Shown: piece by piece, positions 35,125 through 43,908 of the stretch
Numbering within the stretch: position 1 is the stretch's first letter
How the letters are laid out: each line of letters opens with the position of its first letter
Assembly: GCA_964611645.1 (NCBI GenBank)
Contig: CAZTAO010000015.1
Location: 1 to 64,000 of the forward strand
Reading direction: 5' to 3'
DNA: 64,000 bases
Origin: CAZTAO01 sp964611645
GTDB taxonomy: Bacteria; Armatimonadota; UBA5829
The notes under the pieces: generated by a model
Told to the model about the DNA's origin: nothing
Database searches by the model: none
What the model saw: only the letters and a program-made list of their open reading frames with translations
Position numbers and translations under genes: made by a program

Positions 35125-36558
35125 ATGGAGACGGAGAAGTCGAGACCGATTGGCGTGGTCGTGTTCGTGTGCGCGGTAGCCATCGCGGTCGCCGCGCTCA
35201 TATATCTGCGCGTGTCGGGTCTTCCCGGCGGCACAAACGAAGCTGATGCGAAGAAGCAGGTGGAGGCTGAGATTGCCAGGATAAAGGCTCGCGGCGAGCC
35301 GGTAAGCGCAGATGACCTCCGAGGTCCCGCGATTCCCGATTCGGAGAATGGAGCGGTGGTGTACGCGCGGGCATTCGAGTTGGCTGAGGGACTGAAGAAC
35401 GATATGGGCGACAGCGCTTTCGGCCCGCTGACCTCGGCAGACCCAAAAGGCCGCACTCCGGAACTCATGACCAGAGCCCGCGCGCTGGTTGATAAGTACA
35501 AGTCCGTGGTTCCCATAATCGAGGAGGCGGTCGCCAGACCCAAATGCCGGTTTCCATTCAAGTGGGAGGACGGCATTGACGCGCTCTTTCGCGAACCGGG
35601 GGAATTGCGCCGCCTCGCGAGGTTCCTGAGCATCAAATCCGTGATCGATGCGGAGGCCGGGCGGAAGCAGGAAGCCTTGCATTCTGTAGAGCTGATTCTG
35701 GGGATGTCGAACTCTCTGAATGAGGAGCCGGCCACCATATGTCAGCTTGTGCGAGTAGCGCTGGTGAGCATTGCCCAACAATCGCTGGTGCGCGTTGCTG
35801 AGATGGGGCCGATTGATGAGAAAGAGGGGAAGCCCCTCCACGAGTTCATGAGCCAAATGGATTTCACAAAGAGCGTAGCTACTGGCCTGTATTCAGTGCG
35901 AGTGCAATGTATTCAAGTCTTTGAAGAGTATCGTGACAAAGGCAAAATACCTGCCGGTTGGCTCTCGCTCACACCCGCCTGGGCGAAGCAGTTCCTATAC
36001 CAAGACGTTCTGTACTCGCTGAAGCAGTTGGACAAGTTCATTGCTGACGGCGACGTCCCCTACAGGACACTTGCTCCAAATGTGCCCAAGCCTCTGGTTG
36101 CCCCGCAAGTCCCCGAGGGTTACACACTGTCGGAAATCACGGTATCCGGGCAGGGTAGTTTCAACAAGGCTCGCGACCAGGGCCTAGCCCGGCTCGCGCT
36201 CTGCCATGCTCTGCTTTCCCTTGAAGCGTACAAGAGCAAGCACGGAGAGTATCCAGCCACCCTTGCTGAAGCTTCCCGCGACACCGGCCTGAGCATCCCC
36301 GATGACCCATTCTCCGGCAAGAGCCTGGTGTATCGAAAGCAAGGCAAGGGCTGTATAGTGTATAGTGTGGATCAGGACTTGAAGGACAATGGGGGCGTCG
36401 GGCCAAAGGAATACCGCGGGCCTGTGCCGCGAATACCACCGGCGCTCTTTAACAGCAAACCGGGCGAGATGCCCAACATCCCGCCACCTCCGACCGAATG
36501 GGAACAGATGGAGGCAGAGCGGAACAACCGCGATATCGTCGTGAAGCTGGATCGGTAG
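35125..36558 (+). CDS. Membrane-anchored protein of unknown function with pseudopilin-like C-terminus
   Basis: This 477-residue protein has one N-terminal transmembrane helix (GVVVFVCAVAIAVAALIYL, about 9-27). A long helical domain follows, then a C-terminal segment (KHGEYPATLAEASRDTG, DDPFSGKSLVYR, YSVDQDLKDNGG). That segment reads like the end of type II secretion GspG-type proteins and of many planctomycete/armatimonadete unknowns. The ATG at 35125 has GGAGG upstream; the earlier in-frame ATG at 35035 overlaps the toxin gene. It is 23 bp before the SUMF lipoprotein, so probably co-transcribed. No catalytic motif seen. Confidence 0.6.
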   Translation: METEKSRPIGVVVFVCAVAIAVAALIYLRVSGLPGGTNEADAKKQVEAEIARIKARGEPVSADDLRGPAIPDSENGAVVYARAFELAEGLKNDMGDSAFGPLTSADPKGRTPELMTRARALVDKYKSVVPIIEEAVARPKCRFPFKWEDGIDALFREPGELRRLARFLSIKSVIDAEAGRKQEALHSVELILGMSNSLNEEPATICQLVRVALVSIAQQSLVRVAEMGPIDEKEGKPLHEFMSQMDFTKSVATGLYSVRVQCIQVFEEYRDKGKIPAGWLSLTPAWAKQFLYQDVLYSLKQLDKFIADGDVPYRTLAPNVPKPLVAPQVPEGYTLSEITVSGQGSFNKARDQGLARLALCHALLSLEAYKSKHGEYPATLAEASRDTGLSIPDDPFSGKSLVYRKQGKGCIVYSVDQDLKDNGGVGPKEYRGPVPRIPPALFNSKPGEMPNIPPPPTEWEQMEAERNNRDIVVKLDR

Positions 36559-36581
36559 CGGCGAAGCAACAGGAGGAACCC

Positions 36582-37418
36582 GTGGAAACTAGAACCCGAA
36601 AACTGTTGGGAGTAGTTGTGTTGGCCTGTGCGGTGGTTGCCATGCTCTGCACAGGCGGCTGTAACAGACAGCCTGACCGGAAGTCAGTCGTTGTGAAGCA
36701 GGTCGCCAAAGCCGGTGGAGTCAAGATTAACGCCAAAGATGGCGCGGAGATGATCCTCATCCCGGCGGGAGAGTTTGTGATGGGGGATCTGAGTTGGCTG
36801 GCGCAAAGGGATGCTCCGAATCACAAGGTCTACCTGAAGCCTTACTACATATACAAGAACCATGTGACGGTGGCGCAATACCGCAAGTTCTGCGACGCGA
36901 CCGGCAGGCAGATAACGTATCAGCAGTCGTTTACAGGGCCGGACAACTACCCGATGGTGAGCGTAACGTGGTTCGAAGCCAGAGACTACGCGAAATGGGC
37001 CGGCTGCGATCTGCCGACAGAGGCGCAATGGGAGAAAGCTGCGCGGGGAAATGATGGCAGGACCTATCCCTGGGGAGACCGCTGGGATTCCCGAAAAGCG
37101 CACAGTGGGTGGAAGGGTGTCTCGGGCGAGAACGCCCCGGTTGGCAGCTTTCCCTCGGGCGCAAGCCCTTACGGGGTATTGGACATGGCCGGAAATGCGT
37201 GGGACTGGTGCCAGGACTGGTACGACTCAGATTACTATGAGAAGTCGCCGCCTCTTGATCCCTCCGGTCCGACGACGGGAACATATCGCGTACTCCGAGG
37301 TGGGGCCGCAATCGGCGTGGACACGGGGCCCAATGACTTCCGCACCTATAACCGCTACTTCTACGCGCCGGATCAGGATTTCGTCGACATCGGCTTCCGC
37401 TGCGTTAAGACTCCGTGA
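36582..37418 (+). CDS. SUMF (formylglycine-generating-like) lipoprotein without catalytic cysteines
   Basis: This 278-residue predicted lipoprotein (TGGC about 24 residues in) has a full sulfatase-modifying-factor fold. The markers are MILIPAGEFVMGD, VTWFEARDYAKWAG, LPTEAQWEKAARG, YPWGDRW and SPYGVLDMAGNAWDWCQDWY. Formylglycine-generating enzymes need a Cys pair after the RGG motif; here that segment is LRGGAAIGVDTGPNDFRT with no cysteine. It is therefore more likely a binding or sulfoxide-synthase-like relative than a sulfatase activator, and no sulfatase is present in the window. GTG start with AGGAGG. Confidence 0.8.
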   Translation: METRTRKLLGVVVLACAVVAMLCTGGCNRQPDRKSVVVKQVAKAGGVKINAKDGAEMILIPAGEFVMGDLSWLAQRDAPNHKVYLKPYYIYKNHVTVAQYRKFCDATGRQITYQQSFTGPDNYPMVSVTWFEARDYAKWAGCDLPTEAQWEKAARGNDGRTYPWGDRWDSRKAHSGWKGVSGENAPVGSFPSGASPYGVLDMAGNAWDWCQDWYDSDYYEKSPPLDPSGPTTGTYRVLRGGAAIGVDTGPNDFRTYNRYFYAPDQDFVDIGFRCVKTP

Positions 37419-37470
37419 CTGTATCGCGGTCTGGTAGAATGAAGAACATATGAGACGATGGAGAATTGAA

Positions 37471-38913
37471 TTGGAAAACGCATTACTGGGCACAATCTCG
37501 GAATATACATTTGGCATGGCGGTGGAGGGTGTGGAGCAGGATGGGGGGCGGACTGCTGTTCGCACTTCCGGCGCCGAGTTCTCGCTCAATGCCGATGACG
37601 GTAAGCTGACCATTCGGCAGCGGATTGGGGCGGACCGTGTTGTGGCCACGCTTTGCATCCCTCCCGACAGGTTCGCCGGAGCGGGGGCGGTTCAAGTGGT
37701 GGACAGGCAGAACGGCGGAGTTGTGCTGAAGGGCGCGGGTGGGATTGTTATCCAGATCAACGCCGATTCCCTGTGCTCCGTCTCCTGCGACAAAGAGACC
37801 TGGATGACACTGCGGGTGGCGTTCAAGCCGGAGTTTCAGTCGCACGCGATGGGCAACTCCACGTATATGGATGAGAAAGGCGGGATCTGCTCGTTCCCGT
37901 GGCGAGAGAAGGGCGCGCCGGAGCCATTCCCGCCTCGGCCTCAGGGTGTTGCCGCCACGGAGAATAATCTGCCGGTGGACATCGTTCGAGTCGAGCCTCG
38001 GGAGGAGTTGTGGCTCAGCGTTGCGCCGCCGAGGGTGTTCGATTGGGAGAAGTCTAACCAGTGCATCTACTGGCATCGAGGCGATGGTACCTCGTTCTGG
38101 GTAGAAGGCGATACCCCGCTGGTCTGGACGCCCGAAACTGCGTGGCCGGTTGATATGGAGTTCCTCAAGCCTCTGGCCGAACGTTTCGATATCCTTCACT
38201 TGCAGGCGGAGGTTGCGCTGTGGGAGAACTGGCTTACTTCCTACCGGCCACGCTTCCCCGACCTCGCCCGCGAGTGCATCGACAAGTGCCATTCGCTGGG
38301 GCTGAAGGTGGTGGCATATATGTCGCCGTTCTACTTCTTCAAGGGCACTCAGTTCGAGGATGTAGGCATGAGCGGCCCGGAGTTCCCCAAAGAATGGTGG
38401 AGATGCGGCAACTACTATGGGGACAACTGGCCCGTATATGCCGCAGCCGTAGAAGAGGCACTGACGAACTACGAGTTGGATGGAATCTACTTCGACTCCA
38501 GCTTCCTCCTGAGCCTGACCAACACTTACAAAATGACCAGACGCATCCGCTCCATCCTCGGCCCGGACCGCATTCTCTACAACCACTGCACCTACAGCGC
38601 CCCTGCGTACAGCAACCGCATCTCCTGCCCGGCAGTCAACACCTACGCCGACTACCTGCTGCGCGGGGAAGAGGACTCGGAGCTGTTTGCGGACCCCAGC
38701 CACGTGCGATACTGCATCAGCGACTACCAGTTCGGCAATTCTGTCGGCCTGCTTTGCAGAAGCGGCGCGGACGACAAGCGAGGCGGCGGCCCCAAAGCCT
38801 GGATAGACGCCGCCCTGAAAGCCAACGCCCGCCTCCCCTACGACACAGGCCTGGCGGGAGATCTCTGGGATTACTACCGGGCTCAACTTGCCGAGGTTGC
38901 GAAGAGGAAATAA
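37471..38913 (+). CDS. TIM-barrel glycosidase-like protein
   Basis: This ~480-residue protein has no signal peptide. The first ~200 residues are beta-rich (super-sandwich-like). The rest is a barrel with VVAYMSPFYFF and LDGIYFDSSFLL, the latter holding the candidate catalytic Asp. This layout resembles retaining alpha-galactosidase-like clans, but the family is not recognised. I choose a TTG start (37471) because GGAG lies 7 nt upstream; an in-frame ATG at 37450 adds seven residues and lacks a ribosome-binding site. A long antisense open frame over it is a composition artefact. Confidence 0.65.
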   Translation: MENALLGTISEYTFGMAVEGVEQDGGRTAVRTSGAEFSLNADDGKLTIRQRIGADRVVATLCIPPDRFAGAGAVQVVDRQNGGVVLKGAGGIVIQINADSLCSVSCDKETWMTLRVAFKPEFQSHAMGNSTYMDEKGGICSFPWREKGAPEPFPPRPQGVAATENNLPVDIVRVEPREELWLSVAPPRVFDWEKSNQCIYWHRGDGTSFWVEGDTPLVWTPETAWPVDMEFLKPLAERFDILHLQAEVALWENWLTSYRPRFPDLARECIDKCHSLGLKVVAYMSPFYFFKGTQFEDVGMSGPEFPKEWWRCGNYYGDNWPVYAAAVEEALTNYELDGIYFDSSFLLSLTNTYKMTRRIRSILGPDRILYNHCTYSAPAYSNRISCPAVNTYADYLLRGEEDSELFADPSHVRYCISDYQFGNSVGLLCRSGADDKRGGGPKAWIDAALKANARLPYDTGLAGDLWDYYRAQLAEVAKRK

Positions 38914-38923
38914 CGGGGTTTTC

Positions 38924-39126
38924 TGAATCGCGGATTTCGCGGAACGGGGCGGATTACGCGGATTGGGACTGGTTTGCGGTTTGAGGGCGTCCGAGGTAAT
39001 CGTTACAGAGCGCCCTCTCTCTAACTCTCTCCCCCAGGAGAGAGGATTTGGCGCGTCTCTCATTCCAGCCGTCGACAGTCAGTCATCACCCAACACCTAA
39101 CACCCAACACCCGACACCCGCTTTGG
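38924..39126. repeat. Intergenic repeat patch: GAATCGCGGATT, CTCTCTCC and AACACCC motifs
   Basis: The 284-bp spacer 38914-39197 has no gene. It contains GAATCGCGGATTTCGCGGA with a second GCGGATTACGCGGATT (38924-38966), a run of CTCTCTCC-like palindromic sequence (39011-39050), and a short tandem array of AACACCC/AACACCT (about 39087-39119). Confidence 0.5.
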
Positions 39127-39127
39127 A

Positions 39128-39156
39128 TTGACATTCCTCCCCTCTCAGGGTACCAT
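39128..39156 (+). promoter_or_regulatory. Sigma-70 promoter upstream of the 634-residue secreted protein
   Basis: TTGACA (39128-39133) and TACCAT (39151-39156) with a 17-nt spacer, 42 bp before the ATG at 39198. Confidence 0.6.
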
Positions 39157-39197
39157 CGTTTCAGGCTGTCGACCGCTTATTTGTCGTTGGAGGGTAT

Positions 39198-41102
39198 ATG
39201 TTGCGTTTGGATCTGATTCTATTAACCGCTGTAATGCTTGCGGCTTGCGCGCCTGCGAATGCGCAGGTTGCTGATGCGGGCCTCAAGATAGTCCCTCGCT
39301 GGAACTGCGCGTGGGTGGCGCCGCAGATTACCGGAAGCTGGATAATGCTGAGATATCGGCACACCTGGACCAAGGAGCAGGCTCCGACCGGTAAAGTCTT
39401 CATCGAGCTTCCCGCAGGGGTGAAGTGCGTTTCGGCTATCGAGATGCCATTCGCGGAGACGCCAATCGCAGGCGGTGGAACGCTACTGACTCTTTCCCCG
39501 GTCGCGCTCAATGATCCCGGCCTCAAAGGCGGCCTCCTGTATCTATCCACCACTCTCAAACCCGGCACAACCGCCAAAGCCAGGTCGTGGGCGGAATGGG
39601 AAGGCGGGAAATCGACTCCCACCGAGTTTGACGTGAAGGTCGCCGATGCGCGGCCGGTGAAGCAGCCCAAGCGCATTCGGACCGGCGCGGCTATGTGGCC
39701 CTACATGCTCGCCAACTGGCCGGACTTCCATAACCAATACGCACAGCTTGGTTTCAACTTCATGGACTACTGGCACGGGGCTATCCACAGCACCGACAAG
39801 GTTCACGCGGACCTGGTGGACAACGTCAAGAAGTCCGCGAATGTCGGGGTTATGGTGGGCATGAGTTCAAGCACCACCTGGGGGCCCGAGGTCTGGGGAG
39901 ACAACAAGGACCAGGATGCCCTGGCGCTCTTCACCGACGGCCAGCGCGCCGGCCCCTGCCCATCATACCGCGGGCCGGGTTTCCACACGTGGATCGCCAA
40001 GCTCGCCCGGATCGCGGCGTCGGGAGTCTCATTCATAATGAGCGATGAGGAAACCTATGGCAGCGGCGGGTTCGGCGGGGCTTGCGTTTGCGGTCGGTGC
40101 GAGGCTAGGTGGAAAGAGTGGCTGAAGATCAACAGGCCGGGAATGGCGTATATCAGCCCGACCGATGTGATCAAGAAGCACGGTTCCCCCGAGAATGTCA
40201 CGGCTTTCGACAAGCTCTGGGAGAACAAAGAGGGCGCCGACCTCAACGAGGTGGCGGTCCGAAACACGGACATCGAAGAGCAGTACCGCGCGTGGCTGTA
40301 CTTCAAAGCCAGCCTGACCACCGAGCGGTTCAAGCTGTTCAAACAGGCGATTGCCAAGGCGACAAAGGAGTTCGGCGCAAAATCCAGCCCTGAGCCGATG
40401 CTGACCTGGTGGGCCGGGGCAGCGGATGATTATACTCTGGTGGTTTGCATGCAGGACGGCCGCGCCTTGAGCCAGACCATCGATGCGGTTATCCCGCAGC
40501 TCTACTTCCGCTATAACCTGCCCCCGGTTGCACTGCGCGAGGCGATCCGCAAACACGCCTGGGCCACCCAGGGCAAGGCATTCTGGGCAGGCTTGGACGG
40601 AGATGACGACATAGTCAACGGTCGCGGCGGAGACTTCGCCAACACCCCCGGCTGTCTCACCGCGGCGGTCTTGGAAACCGTGATGGCCGGTGGCAAGGGC
40701 TATTGTATGTGGGCCGGGGCATATATGGACACCCGGCAGTGGGCTGAGCTTTCGGTAGTGAACGGAGTGCTGGCGAACCACGAAGACACATTCCTCGATG
40801 GCAAAGAAACCAGCCTGTTCAACGCCTACCCGCCTGAAGGCAAGGGAGACTACTTCCACCCATACTCCAAGGAGGTCTTCGTTTCCACCCGAGAGACCAA
40901 GACCGAGGGCGTGGTGCTGATAACCGACTATCGCGCCGAGAGGAAGCCCTTCTGGCTGGAGCGCTCCACGGCCTACACCGGGCCGATGACCCTGATAGAC
41001 GCATTCACCGGCAAGACAGTAGCCAAACTGGCAGCCAACCAATGGGATTTCCGCATTCACCTGAAAGACTCGCCGGTAAGACTGTTGGTGTGGAAGAAGT
41101 AA
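39198..41102 (+). CDS. Secreted TIM-barrel-like protein, paralogue of the 748-residue protein
   Basis: This 634-residue protein has a signal peptide (about 1-24, PANAQVA). After a beta-rich N-terminal part it has a long alpha/beta region. PSYRGPGFHTWIAKL is followed by FIMSDEETYGSGG (D283-E285 candidate active-site acids) and ACVCGRCEARWKEWL, a CxCxxC segment. The end (VLITDYRAERKPFW, LIDAFTGKTVAKLA) matches that of 31964-34210. DUF4838 proteins have a similar CxCxxC after their acidic motif, which hints at distant kinship. GGAGG precedes the ATG closely. Glycoside hydrolase activity is inferred. Confidence 0.66.
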   Translation: MLRLDLILLTAVMLAACAPANAQVADAGLKIVPRWNCAWVAPQITGSWIMLRYRHTWTKEQAPTGKVFIELPAGVKCVSAIEMPFAETPIAGGGTLLTLSPVALNDPGLKGGLLYLSTTLKPGTTAKARSWAEWEGGKSTPTEFDVKVADARPVKQPKRIRTGAAMWPYMLANWPDFHNQYAQLGFNFMDYWHGAIHSTDKVHADLVDNVKKSANVGVMVGMSSSTTWGPEVWGDNKDQDALALFTDGQRAGPCPSYRGPGFHTWIAKLARIAASGVSFIMSDEETYGSGGFGGACVCGRCEARWKEWLKINRPGMAYISPTDVIKKHGSPENVTAFDKLWENKEGADLNEVAVRNTDIEEQYRAWLYFKASLTTERFKLFKQAIAKATKEFGAKSSPEPMLTWWAGAADDYTLVVCMQDGRALSQTIDAVIPQLYFRYNLPPVALREAIRKHAWATQGKAFWAGLDGDDDIVNGRGGDFANTPGCLTAAVLETVMAGGKGYCMWAGAYMDTRQWAELSVVNGVLANHEDTFLDGKETSLFNAYPPEGKGDYFHPYSKEVFVSTRETKTEGVVLITDYRAERKPFWLERSTAYTGPMTLIDAFTGKTVAKLAANQWDFRIHLKDSPVRLLVWKK

Positions 41103-41166
41103 GCATAGCCCCTCTCCCCCGCAGAGCTGGGTTGGATGAGGGGATACCGATTACAAGGAGAAGAAC

Positions 41167-43767
41167 ATGCTGAGACTGACAATGGTGTTGATTGGCTGTG
41201 TGGTAATTCTGGCCGCCGCTTCGGGGGTTGCGTTTGCCCAGGTTGCGACGCAGTGGTCCGAGACCCAGATGGACAACGGCTATGTCGTCTTTGGGTACAC
41301 CACGCTGGAGAATCTTCCGGCGAATTATGTACCCAAGCGCGCCGAGGCCACAAACAAGGTCTCCTGCGCCTTGGCAAAGGGGCAGTATCAGTCGGTGCAG
41401 TTTGGTGTATATGCGCTGGATGAGGGTGTCAACAAGATAAAGGCCACTGTAACGTGCGACATTCCTGTCACCATCTACCACCGCATCGATCCCGACATCA
41501 AGGCCAAGCTCGGCCAGGCGCCGGAGGAGATATACACGTGGATGGGGCCGGAGGTATACTTGCAGAGAGGTGATACCTATCCCAGCCTCGCCAAAGGCAC
41601 GAGCGTTGGCTTCTGGCTGACTTTCAAAGCTCCTGATAACGCCAGGCCGGGAGTCCACAAGGGAAAGATCGTGGTAGAGGCTGAGGGCAGGCCGGCGACT
41701 GAAATCGCCCTGACAATCACCGTGCGGCCTTTCGAGTTGGAACGCGCCAAGGCGGCATTCGGTATGTATTACCGAGAGGACTTCATGCCGGCGAGGCTGG
41801 GGTCGTGGGGTGCGAGCGATAAGCTGGAGTCGGCCATCTTCGCGGACATGGCCGCTCACGGACAAAACGGGGTGACATTCTACCAGTTCGGCGACTTCAC
41901 CACGCTACCTCCCAAAGCCAGCATGCCGGTCGAGAGAACCTTTGCGCTGGCGCGCGCCGCAGGGCTGACCCACCCGGATATCCCCTCCATGTTCCTTATG
42001 CACAACATCACTGCGGGAGAGCACGGCGTCTCAGCGTCGCAAATGAGGGCGGCGGTGGACTGGCTGAACTCGGAGGCGAAGAAGCAGCAGTGGCCGGGGA
42101 TAGTGCTCTACACCCAGGATGAACCCGCGTACCCATCCCCCGGATTGCGAGAGGGCTTTGGCCCTGTTGCACGGCATCGGATTCGGACCGGAACCGCTCT
42201 CAACGCGACTGGGGTGTACGGCTATGGCGATATCCACTCAGTCTGGATTCCCATTGGCGGCGATATCACCCCCGAGATGCAGGCCGAGGCCAAACGGCAG
42301 GGGGCGCAGGTCTGGACATACTCCTATCGCATCTGGCGCGAGGGCTTCATCCCGCTTCGCCAGCGGTACTATGCCGGTCTCTACACCTGGGGCCTGAACC
42401 TGGGCGGCAATTACGTCTGGGCCTACTCGCACGGTCACCACGGCCACGCCTGGTTCATGCCGGGAGCCGAGGAACCCATGCCGATCACTGGCTGGGAAGC
42501 GCGCCGCGATGGAGTGGACGACTACCGCTACCTCCAGACCCTGGAAAGCAGCATCGCCGCCAAACCCGGCAACCCGACGGCAATACAGGCCGCCGCGTGG
42601 CTGAAGTCCCTGCGGGATAAGATCAAGTCATTCGACCCACACCTGGCGGTCGCGGGCAAGCCGTTCACCATCAAGGACTATGAGGCAATTCGGGTGAAGG
42701 CGTCGGGCTACATAGAGAAGCTCGGCTTAGCGCCCGCCGCGAAGTTCAGAACTCTCCCTGCCACCTACGTCAAAGATGAAGCAGCGCCGTTCCGGGGCAA
42801 GTCTGTGGAGCAGTGTCGGCAAGCGCTGCAGTCTTCGAGCGTATCGAGGCAGAGAGGCGCTGCGGCTGCGTTGTTTGAAATGGGCGCAAAAGCCGCTCCG
42901 GCAGTTGGGGATCTGGCCGCCGCGCTGGACAATCCCGGCGCGCGCATTCCGGTCCTGAGAGCAATTGAAGCTATAGGCCCCGATGCCTATCCTGCCCTCC
43001 CCGGCCTCGAGTCGCTGTTGTCCAACAAGGACGAGTTCGTGCGTTTGAGCGCGACCTTCGCCCTGGTGGGGATATCGCGGCCTGATAGTTGGACGACTGA
43101 ACTCAGGGGATATGACCCCGCGGATGTCTCTCCGAGAGCCGCTGAGCTTGTCCCGCTGCTCCGCAAGGCGCTTGCCGACACGTTCCCGCAGGTATCGGAT
43201 GCCGCGGCTTTCGGGCTGTACTACTGTGGCCCGGCGTCAATAGATGCGCTGCCGTACGCAATTGAGGCTGTGGAGAAGAAGAGCAATGTCGAGGCATCAA
43301 CCAAGATCATTGCGGGTCTGGGCCCCAAAGCTGCTCCGGCCGTGCCCGCGTTGATCAAACAGATCGATGCGGCCAAGGGCAACGACCCCTACAACTGCCA
43401 GGCTATAGCGTCAATTGGCGAGGCGGCTTCAGAGGCCATACCCACGCTGGAGAAGTACAAGACCTGGGACAACCCGTATCTGGCCGATGTGCTCTATGCC
43501 CTGATCTGCATACGCGGAGACCAGAAGGACCTGGAGATGCTGGTAGATATGATGGGCAAAGAGAACCTGCCGCAAGGCCCGTGGCAGTGGCATATTGCGG
43601 GCAAGTTCCTGGGTGCTTTGGGTGGCAAGGCAGCGCCGGTGGCAGGGCAACTGCGCGAGAAGCTGCCGCTGCTGGGCAAAGAGCCAACCCTGAAGCAGCA
43701 GATGGAAACGCTCTATCTGCCCAGGATCACAAGAAACGCCAAGCCCCTTCGGCTGCTGCCGAGGTAG
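41167..43767 (+). CDS. Secreted GH123-like catalytic domain fused to HEAT repeats
   Basis: This 866-residue protein has a signal peptide (about 1-25, AFAQV). Residues 30-190 form beta-sandwiches. The GH123/DUF4091-like barrel (about 195-500) has D318-E319 in LYTQDEPAYP and ends with ITGWEARRDGVDDYRYLQTL. From about 565 to the end it consists of short helical repeats (APAVGDLAAALDNPGAR, AYPALPGLESLLSNKD, APAVPALIKQIDAAKG, EAIPTLEKYK) of HEAT type. HEAT tails normally bind proteins, so this enzyme may be tethered in a complex or sheath. It is the sixth GH123-like gene in the window. AAGGAG precedes the ATG. Confidence 0.8.
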   Translation: MLRLTMVLIGCVVILAAASGVAFAQVATQWSETQMDNGYVVFGYTTLENLPANYVPKRAEATNKVSCALAKGQYQSVQFGVYALDEGVNKIKATVTCDIPVTIYHRIDPDIKAKLGQAPEEIYTWMGPEVYLQRGDTYPSLAKGTSVGFWLTFKAPDNARPGVHKGKIVVEAEGRPATEIALTITVRPFELERAKAAFGMYYREDFMPARLGSWGASDKLESAIFADMAAHGQNGVTFYQFGDFTTLPPKASMPVERTFALARAAGLTHPDIPSMFLMHNITAGEHGVSASQMRAAVDWLNSEAKKQQWPGIVLYTQDEPAYPSPGLREGFGPVARHRIRTGTALNATGVYGYGDIHSVWIPIGGDITPEMQAEAKRQGAQVWTYSYRIWREGFIPLRQRYYAGLYTWGLNLGGNYVWAYSHGHHGHAWFMPGAEEPMPITGWEARRDGVDDYRYLQTLESSIAAKPGNPTAIQAAAWLKSLRDKIKSFDPHLAVAGKPFTIKDYEAIRVKASGYIEKLGLAPAAKFRTLPATYVKDEAAPFRGKSVEQCRQALQSSSVSRQRGAAAALFEMGAKAAPAVGDLAAALDNPGARIPVLRAIEAIGPDAYPALPGLESLLSNKDEFVRLSATFALVGISRPDSWTTELRGYDPADVSPRAAELVPLLRKALADTFPQVSDAAAFGLYYCGPASIDALPYAIEAVEKKSNVEASTKIIAGLGPKAAPAVPALIKQIDAAKGNDPYNCQAIASIGEAASEAIPTLEKYKTWDNPYLADVLYALICIRGDQKDLEMLVDMMGKENLPQGPWQWHIAGKFLGALGGKAAPVAGQLREKLPLLGKEPTLKQQMETLYLPRITRNAKPLRLLPR

Positions 43768-43775
43768 GCATCTCG

Positions 43776-43886
43776 TTATGCGTCGGGAGGCTTCTCGCCC
43801 CGACGCTGTCGTGCTATGCGTCGGGAGGCTTTTCGCCCCGACGCTGTTGTGGGTAATGCTTCGGCGCAAAAAGCTTGCCGAAGCAT
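43776..43886. repeat. Two tandem 38-bp palindromic units plus a third hairpin
   Basis: GCGTCGGG-(11 nt)-CCCGACGC occurs at 43780-43806 and again at 43818-43844 as a near-perfect 38-bp tandem repeat. A different perfect hairpin ATGCTTCGGC/GCCGAAGCAT follows (43856-43865 with 43877-43886). It occupies nearly all of the 141-bp spacer between the HEAT fusion gene and the next gene. There is no T-run. Confidence 0.85.
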
Positions 43887-43908
43887 AGCAAAATACGAAG
43901 AGGCATGA

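Noticed and set aside
36582..37418. Formylglycine-generating enzyme (sulfatase activator)
   Set aside because: No catalytic cysteine pair after the RGG motif and no sulfatase in the window.
37483..39063. Long (526-codon) antisense open frame over 37471-38913
   Set aside because: Caused by GC-rich codon bias of the opposite strand; low-complexity translation without recognisable motifs.
43776..43886. Tandem 38-bp units as a CRISPR array
   Set aside because: Only two units, adjacent without spacers, and each unit is itself a palindrome; no cas gene nearby.
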